Assembly: GCA_019115145.1 (NCBI GenBank)
Contig: DXED01000030.1
Location: 230,711 to 294,710, forward strand
Source of the DNA: Claveliimonas intestinigallinarum
Lineage (GTDB): Bacteria > Bacillota > Clostridia > Lachnospirales > Lachnospiraceae
DNA: 64,000 nucleotides
Direction of reading: 5' to 3'
Shown here: one piece after another, positions 8,329 through 16,621 of the stretch
How positions within the stretch are numbered: the stretch's first letter is position 1
Layout: every line of letters begins with the position of its first letter
Notes under the pieces: generated by a model
Told to the model about the DNA's origin: nothing
Databases searched by the model: none
What the model saw: only the letters and a program-made list of their open reading frames with translations
Program-made: the position numbers and the translations under genes

Positions 8329-8979
8329 ATGGAAACACCAATCAAGATTTACGAGGATGTAGACAGCTGGAAGACGATCATGTTCCTCTATTCTTCGGCG
8401 TTGAAGGAGGTAGGGACGAAGCTGGAGATCCTCAATGATGAATTCCAGCATGTCCATCAGTACAATCCCATCGAACACATCAAGACGAGGATCAAGACGG
8501 CAGAGAGCATTGTCAAGAAGCTGAAGAGGTACGGCTACGAGACATCCATTGAGAATATGGTAAAGTACGTCAATGACATCGCCGGGGTGCGGCTGATCTG
8601 CTCATTTACGTCAGATATCTACAAGCTGGCTGAGATGATCGGCAATCAGAGCGACCTGAAGGTGCTGTCCATCAAGGACTACATCAAAAATCCAAAGCCC
8701 AGCGGGTACAAGAGCTACCACATGCTGGTGTCCGTACCTATCTTCCTCTCAGACAGCGTGGTGGACACAAAGGTGGAGATCCAGATCCGGACCATCGCGA
8801 TGGATTTCTGGGCCAGTCTTGAGCATAAGATCTATTATAAATTCGAGGGAAATGCGCCGGAATATATCAGCCGTGACCTCCGCGAATGTGCGGAGATGGT
8901 ATCTACACTGGACGAGAAAATGCTCTCGCTCAACGAGGCGATACAGGCGTGTCTGGAAGAACAGCAGTCAGGGACTTAA
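8329..8979 (+). CDS. Small alarmone synthetase (RelA/SpoT synthetase domain only)
   Basis: This 216-residue protein consists of a single RelA/SpoT synthetase domain. It shows GVRLICSF, the substrate-loop SGYKSYHMLV and VEIQIRTIAMDFWASLEHK, all hallmarks of (p)ppGpp synthetases. It lacks the HD hydrolase, TGS and ACT domains of long Rel proteins. It therefore probably makes (p)ppGpp or related alarmones from GTP/GDP and ATP under specific transcriptional control, in keeping with its own strong promoter. A terminator hairpin overlaps its stop codon. Confidence 0.9.
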   Translation: METPIKIYEDVDSWKTIMFLYSSALKEVGTKLEILNDEFQHVHQYNPIEHIKTRIKTAESIVKKLKRYGYETSIENMVKYVNDIAGVRLICSFTSDIYKLAEMIGNQSDLKVLSIKDYIKNPKPSGYKSYHMLVSVPIFLSDSVVDTKVEIQIRTIAMDFWASLEHKIYYKFEGNAPEYISRDLRECAEMVSTLDEKMLSLNEAIQACLEEQQSGT

Positions 8980-9001
8980 GCAGGAGGCTTAAGTCCCTTT
9001 T
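8971..9001 (+). terminator. Terminator overlapping the alarmone synthetase stop codon
   Basis: GGGACTTAAG/CTTAAGTCCC with a 7-base loop, followed by TTTTGCTC. The stop codon TAA is in the left arm. Confidence 0.85.
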
Positions 9002-9066
9002 GCTCTAAAGGAAGAAAAAGGAACTACAAAGACACAGGAATGAGAAAAAATACGGGGGTAGGAGAA

Positions 9067-9954
9067 ATGAACGGTAAGTTGGATGCGAGAAAAAAAGAAC
9101 TGATCACCCAGGGGGTCTACGCGGTGGGAGGCAGCTTTCTGTTTGCCTTTGGCGTCAATGTGCTGATCACTCCGCTGGGCCTGTACAACGGCGGTTTTAT
9201 GGGTATTGCCCAGCTGCTTAGGACCTTCATCGTCCAGGGGCTGCACGTGCCGGTGCCGGCGGGGGTGGATCTTTCGGGCTTTATCTACTTTATTATGAAC
9301 ATACCGCTTTTTTACATGGGCTACCGGGTTCTGGGGCGGGGCTTTGCCGTAAAGACGCTGATCACGGTCGGCATACAGAGTGTGTTCCTCACCATTGTCC
9401 CCATACCTGCCGCTCCGCTTGTGGACGACTACCTGACGTCCTGCATCATCGGCGGCATCGTGGCTGGCACCGGGACAGGGCTTGTGCTTCGGGGCAGGAG
9501 CTCCGGCGGCGGGCAGGATATCATCGGCCTGTGCTGTACGAAGAAGTATCCCGGCTTCAGCGTGGGCAGGATTAATATCCTGATGAACATCTTTGTGTAC
9601 GCCATCTGTCTTTTCATGTTCAACATAGAGATCGTCATCTACTCGCTGATCTACACTACGATCCTGTCTGTGGCCATTGACCATGTCCACATCCAGAACA
9701 TCAATATGAGCGTCATGATCTTTACGAAGAAGACAGGCATTTCCCGGGCCATCATGGAACAGCTCGGCCGGGGCGTCACCAACTGGGACGGGGAGGGTGC
9801 CTACACAAACAAGACCTCCTACATCCTGTTTGTCATGATATCCAAATATGAGATGGGGCAGATCAAGCAGATCGTGCACAGTATCGACCCCCATGCCTTC
9901 ATGATATTTACAGAGGGATGCGCGGTGGATGGAAACTTTGAGAAGAGACTCTGA
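9067..9954 (+). CDS. YitT-family membrane protein (DUF161/DUF2179)
   Basis: A 295-residue protein with about five N-terminal membrane segments, including FLFAFGVNVLITPLGLYNGG, the family-typical G(T)GTGLVLRGRSSGGGQDI phrase, and a C-terminal soluble DUF2179 domain (about residues 210-290). This architecture is the YitT family, common in Firmicutes and of unknown transport function. TAGGAG lies just before ATG 9067; an in-frame ATG at 9040 would add nine residues. It is followed by a long terminator. Confidence 0.88.
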   Translation: MNGKLDARKKELITQGVYAVGGSFLFAFGVNVLITPLGLYNGGFMGIAQLLRTFIVQGLHVPVPAGVDLSGFIYFIMNIPLFYMGYRVLGRGFAVKTLITVGIQSVFLTIVPIPAAPLVDDYLTSCIIGGIVAGTGTGLVLRGRSSGGGQDIIGLCCTKKYPGFSVGRINILMNIFVYAICLFMFNIEIVIYSLIYTTILSVAIDHVHIQNINMSVMIFTKKTGISRAIMEQLGRGVTNWDGEGAYTNKTSYILFVMISKYEMGQIKQIVHSIDPHAFMIFTEGCAVDGNFEKRL

Positions 9955-10013
9955 CCTGCCGGGGATGCCGGACATCTAAAACAGATGAAAATGTGTAATT
10001 TGCAGAAAAATGG

Positions 10014-10069
10014 ATATCCTTTCCATATGGGGACACCGGGTGTGCCCTGTGTGGGAAGGGTATTTTTTT
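10014..10069 (+). terminator. Terminator after the YitT gene
   Basis: An outer 11-bp stem with G-U pairs (ATATCCTTTCC at 10014-10024 with GGGAAGGGTAT) encloses a second stem and runs into seven T residues. Confidence 0.8.
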
Positions 10070-10099
10070 GACAGTATAATTTCTACAAGGCTTTCGAAA

Positions 10100-10153
10100 T
10101 TTTACGTAGATTTAACATTCAGCTGATTTCAGATTTAACATTGCTCTTATAAG
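10100..10153 (+). promoter_or_regulatory. Pho-box-like repeats and promoter of the pst operon
   Basis: AGATTTAACATT occurs at 10108-10119 and again at 10131-10142, 23 bases apart. Weaker TTTACG- and CTGATTTCAGA-type half sites fall on an 11-base period around them. TATAAG (10148-10153) could be the -10, with the repeats replacing a -35. This is the usual layout of PhoB/PhoP-activated promoters. The response regulator itself is encoded at 14359. Confidence 0.55.
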
Positions 10154-10214
10154 ATAGCTACTGTCAAGAAAATACATAGAAAATTTCGCAGGAAACAAAA
10201 GGAGATTAAAAACC

Positions 10215-11132
10215 ATGAAAATGAAAAAGTTTATGGCAGTACTGGCAGTAGCAGGAATGATGACAGGCATGCTCGCAGGATGCGGCAGCAGCTCTTCTGA
10301 CGACACATCCTCAGACAGCGGCAGCGCAGACGCGGCAAGCGAATGGGATGCCTCCAATGATATCACCATCGTATCCCGTGAGGATGGATCAGGTACAAGA
10401 GGAGCTTTTGTGGAGCTCTTTGGAATCGAGGAGGAAGTAGATGGCGAGAAGGTCGACATGACAACAGCAGACGCCCAGATCACAAACAACACCTCCGTTA
10501 TGATGACAACCGTAGCTGAGAACGAATATGCCATCGGATATATCTCTCTTGGCTCTCTCGACGACAGCGTGAAGGCTCTTTCTATTGACGGGGCAGAGGC
10601 CACAGCAGAGAACATTGAGAACGGATCCTACAAGGTATCCAGACCTTTCAATGTAGCAGTAAAGCCTGACAGCACAAACGAGGTTGCCGCAGACTTCATG
10701 AGCTTCATCATGAGCACAGAGGGACAGCAGGTTGTATCTGACGAGGGCTACATCCCGGTGGCAGACGTTGAGGCATATGCAGGAACAGCGCCGGCAGGCG
10801 ACTGTGTAGTAGGTGGTTCCTCTTCTGTATCTCCTCTGATGGAGAAGCTGGTAGAGGCTTACAAAGAAGTGAACCCCAACGCTAACATCGAGCTCCAGAC
10901 ATCTGACTCCACAACAGGTATGACATCCACTATCGAGGGAAGCTACGACATCGGTATGGCATCCAGAGAGCTGAAGGAGGATGAGGCTGCTGAGCTTACA
11001 CCGACCGTGATCGCTACAGACGGTATTGCAGTCATCGTAAACAACAACAACCCGACAGACGAGATGACATCTGACCAGGTAAAACAGATCTACACAGGCG
11101 AAGTATTCTCCTGGGATGAGATCGCTGAGTAA
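10215..11132 (+). CDS. pstS: Phosphate ABC transporter substrate-binding lipoprotein
   Basis: This 305-residue lipoprotein has a signal peptide with lipobox LAGC (C23), then a serine/aspartate-rich linker. Phosphate-binding motifs include SREDGSGTRGAF and GGSSSVSPLMEKL. It captures orthophosphate outside the membrane for PstCAB. In this arrangement the two PstS halves read in an unusual order: the segment with SREDGSGTR precedes the GGSSSVSPL segment, which normally comes first. See the findings. It is the first gene of the pst operon, and AAAGGAG precedes the ATG. Confidence 0.93.
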   Translation: MKMKKFMAVLAVAGMMTGMLAGCGSSSSDDTSSDSGSADAASEWDASNDITIVSREDGSGTRGAFVELFGIEEEVDGEKVDMTTADAQITNNTSVMMTTVAENEYAIGYISLGSLDDSVKALSIDGAEATAENIENGSYKVSRPFNVAVKPDSTNEVAADFMSFIMSTEGQQVVSDEGYIPVADVEAYAGTAPAGDCVVGGSSSVSPLMEKLVEAYKEVNPNANIELQTSDSTTGMTSTIEGSYDIGMASRELKEDEAAELTPTVIATDGIAVIVNNNNPTDEMTSDQVKQIYTGEVFSWDEIAE

Positions 11133-11164
11133 TCCTACTATAAGATAAGAGGAAAAAGTAAAAA

Positions 11165-12058
11165 ATGAAATCTAAAGCATGGACTGAAAAATTCATGCAG
11201 GGAGTGTTCTTAGTTGCCGCCTGCGCTTCGGTGCTGGCGGTAGCACTCATTTGTATCTTTCTTTTTGCAAATGGTATCCCTGCAATTGGTGAAATTGGCT
11301 TTGTAAAATTTATTACGGGAGATATCTGGCGTCCCAACAACAACCTGTACGGTATCTTCCCGATGATCATCGGCAGTCTCTATGTGACAGCAGGCGCCAT
11401 CATCTTCGGTGTGCCCATCGGAATTTTCACCTCTGTCTTCATGGCTATGTACTGTCCGAAGCAGATTTATAAACCGCTGAAGGCAGCCACAGAGCTGCTG
11501 GCAGGTATTCCCTCTGTTGTGTACGGCTTCTTCGGCCTGGTAGTCGTGGTGCCGCTGATCCGTGAATTCGGACGGACCTTAAAGAGCCTGGGACTGGTGG
11601 ACCGGGCGGGCGACGGAAACAGTATCCTGACCACCTCCCTGATCCTTGGCATGATGATCCTCCCGACCATCATCGGAACAACGGAGAGCGCCATGAGGGC
11701 GGTGCCCGCCCACTACTATGAGGGCTCTCTCGCTCTGGGAGCGACAAAGGAGAGAAGTATCTTCCGGGTCATCATCCCGGCCGCGAAATCAGGCGTGATC
11801 GCGGGCATTGTCCTGGGAATCGGCCGTGCCATCGGCGAGACCATGGCAGTCATCATGATCGTGGGCAACCAGCCCCGTCTGACAGCCAGCATCCTCCAGG
11901 GGATCCGTACTCTGACAGGAAACATCGTCCTGGAGATGGGCTATGCCACAGGCCTGCACAGGGAGGCGCTGATCGCCACAGGCGTTGTGCTCTTTGTGTT
12001 CATCCTGATTATCAACTTCAGCGTGGCATTACTTAAGAGGGGGGCGGATCATGAGTAA
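11165..12058 (+). CDS. pstC: Phosphate ABC transporter permease PstC
   Basis: A 297-residue permease with six membrane segments and the binding-protein-dependent transport signature EGSLALGATKERSIFRVIIPAAKSG at about residues 183-207. Together with PstA it forms the phosphate channel. The start follows GAGGAAAAAG. The end overlaps pstA by 8 bases. Length and order (S-C-A-B) are standard. Confidence 0.95.
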   Translation: MKSKAWTEKFMQGVFLVAACASVLAVALICIFLFANGIPAIGEIGFVKFITGDIWRPNNNLYGIFPMIIGSLYVTAGAIIFGVPIGIFTSVFMAMYCPKQIYKPLKAATELLAGIPSVVYGFFGLVVVVPLIREFGRTLKSLGLVDRAGDGNSILTTSLILGMMILPTIIGTTESAMRAVPAHYYEGSLALGATKERSIFRVIIPAAKSGVIAGIVLGIGRAIGETMAVIMIVGNQPRLTASILQGIRTLTGNIVLEMGYATGLHREALIATGVVLFVFILIINFSVALLKRGADHE

Positions 12059-12911
12059 TAAAATGACAATAAAAGATAAGTTCAATACCTATCTGAAGCA
12101 TCCGGGCTCCTTCGTGGTATTCCTTCTTGTTATGCTCGCGGCGGTCATTACCTTTGCGGTGCTGATCTTCCTGATCGTATACATCCTTGTAAACGGGCTG
12201 CCCCACATCACCCCGTCCCTGTTCTCGCTGGAATATTCCTCTGAGAACGCGTCGGTAGTGCCGGCCCTCATCAACACAGTGATCATGACGCTGCTCTCCC
12301 TGATCATTGCCATCCCCTTTGGTATCTTTTCCGCTATTTTCCTTGTGGAATATGCCGGCAAGGGCAACAAGTTCGTGGAGGTCATACGTCTTACAACAGA
12401 AACACTTTCCGGTATTCCCTCCATCGTGTACGGCCTGTTTGGTATGCTCTTCTTCGTAAACACGCTGGGGTGGGGCTTCTCACTTCTGGCCGGTGCGTTT
12501 ACCCTGTCCATCATGATCCTTCCGCTGATCATGAGGACCACGGAGGAGGCGTTAAAGGCAGTTCCGGATTCCTACCGTGAGGGAAGCTTCGGGCTGGGGG
12601 CAGGTAAGCTGCGGACCGTGTTCCGCATCGTGCTTCCGTCTGCTATCCCCGGTATCCTGGCAGGTATCATCCTGGCCATCGGACGTATCGTAGGCGAGAC
12701 AGCCGCTCTGATCTACACTGCCGGTACAGTGGCACAGGTGCCCACCAGCGTGTTCGGTTCCGGACGTACACTGGCTGTGCACATGTACAATCTGTCCAGT
12801 GAAGGTCTCTACATGGACCAGGCGTACGCGACGGCAGTCATCCTGCTCGTCCTCGTTGTAGGCATCAACGCGCTGTCAAGCGTGATCGCAAGAAAACTGA
12901 CTAAAGCATAG
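12051..12911 (+). CDS. pstA: Phosphate ABC transporter permease PstA
   Basis: A 286-residue permease with six predicted membrane segments and the EAA loop REGSFGLGAGKLRTVFRIVLP. PstA pairs with PstC to form the transmembrane pore. It begins within the last codons of pstC, preceded by AAGAGGGGGG, which indicates translational coupling. The short cytoplasmic N-terminus (about residues 1-20) is normal for the family. Confidence 0.95.
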   Translation: MSNKMTIKDKFNTYLKHPGSFVVFLLVMLAAVITFAVLIFLIVYILVNGLPHITPSLFSLEYSSENASVVPALINTVIMTLLSLIIAIPFGIFSAIFLVEYAGKGNKFVEVIRLTTETLSGIPSIVYGLFGMLFFVNTLGWGFSLLAGAFTLSIMILPLIMRTTEEALKAVPDSYREGSFGLGAGKLRTVFRIVLPSAIPGILAGIILAIGRIVGETAALIYTAGTVAQVPTSVFGSGRTLAVHMYNLSSEGLYMDQAYATAVILLVLVVGINALSSVIARKLTKA

Positions 12912-12925
12912 GAAAGGTAAAGGAA

Positions 12926-13675
12926 ATGTCGAAGATAAGTATTAAGAACCTTGACTTGTACTACAGTGACTTCAAGGCTCTGAAAAATGTAAATCTTGAA
13001 ATAGAAGCCAATAAGATTACCGCTTTTATCGGACCTTCCGGATGCGGGAAATCTACCCTGTTAAAATCTATCAACCGCATGAACGACCTGGTGGAGGGCT
13101 GCCGGATCGAAGGGAGCATCGAGCTGGACGGACAGAACATCTTCAAAGGGATGGATGTCAATCTGCTGAGAAAGCGTGTGGGAATGGTGTTCCAGAAGCC
13201 CAATCCCTTCCCCATGAGCATTTACGACAACATCGCCTACGGTCCCAGGACCCACGGCATCCACTCCAAGTCAAAGCTGGACGACATTGTGGAGAAATCC
13301 CTGCGCAACGCGGCTATCTGGGACGAGTGCAAGGACCGTCTCAAGACCAGCGCCCTTGGCATGTCCGGCGGACAGCAGCAGAGGCTGTGCATCGCCAGAG
13401 CCCTGGCTGTGGAGCCGGAGGTGCTCCTCATGGATGAGCCAACATCCGCCCTGGATCCCATCTCTACATCCAAGATCGAGGACCTTGCGATGGAGCTGAA
13501 AAAGGACTATACTATTGTCATGGTTACACACAACATGCAGCAGGCTGTGCGTGTGTCTGACAACACGGCGTTCTTCCTTCTGGGAGAGGTAATTGAGTAC
13601 AATGACACAGAGAAGCTGTTCTCCATTCCTTCAGACAAGAGAACAGAGGATTATATCACAGGGAGGTTTGGTTAG
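12926..13675 (+). CDS. pstB: Phosphate ABC transporter ATP-binding protein
   Basis: A 249-residue ATPase with Walker A GPSGCGKST (about residues 36-44), the PstB-typical FQKPNPFPMSIYDNIAYG Q-loop region, signature MSGGQQQRL, Walker B VLLMDEPTSALDP and switch region VTHNMQQA. It energises PstCA. It lies 14 bases after pstA and 3 bases before phoU, in one operon. Confidence 0.97.
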   Translation: MSKISIKNLDLYYSDFKALKNVNLEIEANKITAFIGPSGCGKSTLLKSINRMNDLVEGCRIEGSIELDGQNIFKGMDVNLLRKRVGMVFQKPNPFPMSIYDNIAYGPRTHGIHSKSKLDDIVEKSLRNAAIWDECKDRLKTSALGMSGGQQQRLCIARALAVEPEVLLMDEPTSALDPISTSKIEDLAMELKKDYTIVMVTHNMQQAVRVSDNTAFFLLGEVIEYNDTEKLFSIPSDKRTEDYITGRFG

Positions 13676-13678
13676 AAT

Positions 13679-14335
13679 ATGCGTAATAAATTTGATATGC
13701 AGCTTGAGCTGCTCAACGAACAGCTGACACGTATGGGAGAGCTCTGCGAACTGGCCATCAACCGGGTGACAAAGGCCCTTGTGGAGGGAAACCTGGAACA
13801 GGCAAAGAAAGTCATGGCCGCAGATGAGGAGATCGATCAGATGGAGAAGGACATCGAGCGCCTCTGCCTGAAGCTCCTCCTCCAGCAGCAGCCGGTGGCA
13901 AAGGATCTGCGCCAGATCTCCGCCGCCCTGAAAATGATCACGGACATGGAGCGCATCGGTGACCAGACGGCCGACATCGCTGAGATTATCATCTCTGCCG
14001 GCATGTCCGAGGCGGGGGATGTGAAAAAGATCGAGGAGATGTCCGCAGGTGTTGCCAGGATGGTGAACGACAGCGTGACTGCCTATGTGGAGCGGGATCT
14101 GGAGCTGGCAAGAAAGGTCATGGAGGCGGATGACAACATCGACAAGCTCTTTGATGAGATACGCGCCAGCATTATCAAGCTGATCGCAGAGGGAAATAAA
14201 GGAGAGCAGGGCGTGGATCTTGTCATGATCTCCAAGTACCTGGAGCGTATCGGCGACCATGCCACCAACATTGCCGAGTGGGTGGAGTTCTCCATCACAG
14301 GCGTCCACAAGGGTGCCCAGGCAGTCGAGGCATAA
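13679..14335 (+). CDS. phoU: Phosphate-specific transport accessory protein PhoU
   Basis: A 218-residue all-helical protein with two PhoU repeats (about residues 10-100 and 115-205). Each carries the metal-binding E/DxxxD pattern, seen as DMERIGDQTADIAE and YLERIGDHATNIAE. PhoU links the state of the Pst transporter to the PhoR kinase and restrains Pho signalling when phosphate is plentiful. It sits between pstB and the two-component genes. Confidence 0.95.
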   Translation: MRNKFDMQLELLNEQLTRMGELCELAINRVTKALVEGNLEQAKKVMAADEEIDQMEKDIERLCLKLLLQQQPVAKDLRQISAALKMITDMERIGDQTADIAEIIISAGMSEAGDVKKIEEMSAGVARMVNDSVTAYVERDLELARKVMEADDNIDKLFDEIRASIIKLIAEGNKGEQGVDLVMISKYLERIGDHATNIAEWVEFSITGVHKGAQAVEA

Positions 14336-14358
14336 TATATAAACAAGGGAGAAAACTG

Positions 14359-15033
14359 ATGATTTTTTGTGTGGAGGATGACAACAACATCCGGGAACTG
14401 GTTGTATATACATTGGAGACAACAGGATTTAAGGCCCGTGGATTTGAGGACGGGAGCAGTTTTCTTGAGGCTCTGGCGCTGGATACGCCAGAGCTTATTC
14501 TTCTTGATATCATGCTCCCGGGGGAGGACGGCATCTCCCTGCTCAAACAGCTCAAGGCCTCGGTGAAGACGCAGGATATCCCGGTGATCATGATGACCGC
14601 CAAGGGGACGGAGTACGACAAGGTCATGGGGCTGGATCTGGGGGCGGACGACTATGTGACAAAGCCCTTCGGCATGATGGAGCTGATCTCCCGGATCAAG
14701 GCGGTGCTGCGAAGGAGCAAGAAGAATGCTGTGAAGATCGACGACAAGATTGCCCTGGGCCGCATTGTCATGGATGTAAAAAAGCATGAGGTGCAGGCGG
14801 ACGGACAGGTAGTCACCCTGACCCTAAAGGAGTTTGAGCTTTTAAAGCGGATGATGAAAAACCCGGATATCGTGCTGACAAGGGATCAGCTCCTGGAGGA
14901 TATATGGGGATACGATTTTGACGGTGAGACAAGGACGGTGGACGTCCACGTCCGTACCTTAAGACAGAAACTTGGAAGTGCGGGAGAACAGATCCAGACT
15001 GTCCGCGGTGTGGGCTACCGCATGAGCGAATAG
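14359..15033 (+). CDS. phoB: PhoB/PhoP-type response regulator
   Basis: A 224-residue OmpR/PhoB-family regulator. The receiver domain has phosphoacceptor D50 in LILLDIMLPG, acidic pair D7/D8, and K102 in VTKPFG. The winged-helix DNA-binding domain (about residues 127-222) ends in TVRGVGYRM. ATG 14359 after GGGAGAAA gives a normal receiver start; longer reading into phoU is not needed. It probably binds the repeats ahead of pstS. Confidence 0.93.
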   Translation: MIFCVEDDNNIRELVVYTLETTGFKARGFEDGSSFLEALALDTPELILLDIMLPGEDGISLLKQLKASVKTQDIPVIMMTAKGTEYDKVMGLDLGADDYVTKPFGMMELISRIKAVLRRSKKNAVKIDDKIALGRIVMDVKKHEVQADGQVVTLTLKEFELLKRMMKNPDIVLTRDQLLEDIWGYDFDGETRTVDVHVRTLRQKLGSAGEQIQTVRGVGYRMSE

Positions 15034-15041
15034 GAGATTTT

Positions 15042-16352
15042 ATGAGACGAAAAATACAGCGGAGCATGATCCTTGTTATTGCGGCCACGCTCCTGGTCTC
15101 CATGGCCCTCCTGACGTTTGTCGTGTACAGGCAGAACGTGGGGCTGATGGAGGAGGAAGCAAGGCAGGAGGCAGGGTATATCTGTGCGGCGATAGAGGCG
15201 TCCGGGTCCGCATATCTGGAGGAGATGGATGCCCAGCAGGAGGAGACCAGGGTCACCTGGATCGGCAGTGACGGAGATGTCCTGTATGATTCCTCAGAGG
15301 GACAGGAGGATATGGAGAACCACGCGGACCGGCCGGAGGTGCGGGAGGCGTTCCAAAGCGGAGCGGGACAGGACATACGCGAGTCCGATACGCTGGGCAG
15401 ACAGATGTTTTACTATGCGCAGCGTCTCTCGGACGGCTCGGTCCTCCGGGTCTCAAAAACAATCTCCAGCGCTCTTGGCTCGGCGCTGCAGATCCTGCCG
15501 GGAATGGCAGTGATAGCAGTGCTGATGGTAGGCCTGGCCTGGATGCTGTCAAAATGGCAGGTGTCAAAGCTGATAGAACCTATCAATAAACTGGATCTGG
15601 AACATCCCCTGGAAAATGATGTTTATGAGGAATTGACTCCATTGTTAGAAAGTATGGACAAGCAAAATAAGGAAAAAGAAGCAATTGCAAATATGAGAAA
15701 GGAGTTTTCGGCAAATGTTTCTCATGAGCTGAAAACGCCGCTCACGTCCATTTCCGGATATGCGGAGATCATGATGAACGGGCTCGTCAGGCCCGAGGAT
15801 GTGCGCGGATTTTCCGAGAGGATCTACAATGAGGCCAGCCGCCTTATCGTGCTCATTGAGGATATCATCCGGCTCTCCAAGCTGGATGAAGGCGGCGGTG
15901 AGGTCGAGAAGGAAGAGGTTGATCTCTATGCCCTCACAAGAGAGGTGTGCTCGCGTCTGGCCCACAAGGCGGAGAAGCACAGTGTACATGTGGAGGTGTC
16001 CGGGGAGCCGGTCAGCATCGTGGGTATACGCCAGGTTCTCAACGAGATGATCTACAATATCTGTGAGAACGCGATCAAGTACAATAAACCCGGCGGAAAG
16101 GTGGACGTCTGGGTGGGGAGCACTCTGAAGGGAGTGAAGGTGATCGTCACTGACACTGGTATAGGCATACCGGAGGACCAGCAGGAACGGATATTCGAGC
16201 GCTTCTACAGGGTGGACAAGAGCCACTCCAAGGAGACCGGAGGCACGGGACTGGGGCTTTCCATTGTCAAGCACGGAGCTATTCTCCACAATGCCTCCAT
16301 CCATGTGGACAGCAGCCTGGGAAAGGGTACCAGGATGGAGCTTACATTCTGA
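15042..16352 (+). CDS. phoR: PhoR-type sensor histidine kinase
   Basis: A 436-residue kinase with membrane segments near 8-28 and 150-172, an extracytoplasmic domain between them, HisKA with H228 in NVSHELKTP, and a HATPase domain with NAIKYNKPGG, DTGIGIPEDQ and GTGLGLSIVKHG. It senses phosphate status through Pst/PhoU and phosphorylates the upstream regulator, 8 bases away. A terminator follows. Confidence 0.92.
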   Translation: MRRKIQRSMILVIAATLLVSMALLTFVVYRQNVGLMEEEARQEAGYICAAIEASGSAYLEEMDAQQEETRVTWIGSDGDVLYDSSEGQEDMENHADRPEVREAFQSGAGQDIRESDTLGRQMFYYAQRLSDGSVLRVSKTISSALGSALQILPGMAVIAVLMVGLAWMLSKWQVSKLIEPINKLDLEHPLENDVYEELTPLLESMDKQNKEKEAIANMRKEFSANVSHELKTPLTSISGYAEIMMNGLVRPEDVRGFSERIYNEASRLIVLIEDIIRLSKLDEGGGEVEKEEVDLYALTREVCSRLAHKAEKHSVHVEVSGEPVSIVGIRQVLNEMIYNICENAIKYNKPGGKVDVWVGSTLKGVKVIVTDTGIGIPEDQQERIFERFYRVDKSHSKETGGTGLGLSIVKHGAILHNASIHVDSSLGKGTRMELTF

Positions 16353-16369
16353 ACAGCCGGAAAAGTACG

Positions 16370-16397
16370 AGGGACAGGGAAAGGCCTGTCCCTTTTT
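16370..16397 (+). terminator. Terminator of the pst-pho operon
   Basis: AGGGACAGG/CCTGTCCCT with a 6-base loop, running into TTTTTG. Confidence 0.88.
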
Positions 16398-16462
16398 GTG
16401 TAAATTGCCGCTATGCTGCGAAAAATACGTCAAAAATTCAGCATACACAGAAGGATAAGTAT

Positions 16463-16581
16463 GGTATAATAACCACAGCGTGGTTATTATACCTGCGCAT
16501 AGAGCGGTTTCTGCGGAACCGCAGAAATCCGCCGCGCATCTGCCGGAGGCCCATGGCCGCCGTGCGGCCATGGTATAATAA
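16463..16581. repeat. Palindromic repeat element flanked by 12-base direct repeats, carrying TATAAT boxes
   Basis: A perfect 14-bp inverted repeat with 3-base loop (16463-16493) opens the element. A second hairpin with TTTCTGCGG/CCGCAGAAA and an outer GCGG/CCGC follows at 16504-16532. A third, CATGGCCGC/GCGGCCATG, is at 16552-16572. The string ATGGTATAATAA occurs at 16461-16472 and at 16570-16581, bracketing the block. The right-hand copy could act as the -10 of the flavodiiron gene. Confidence 0.6.
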
Positions 16582-16621
16582 AGTGGCAAAAAAACGGATA
16601 GATAAACAGGAGGTTTAGTAT

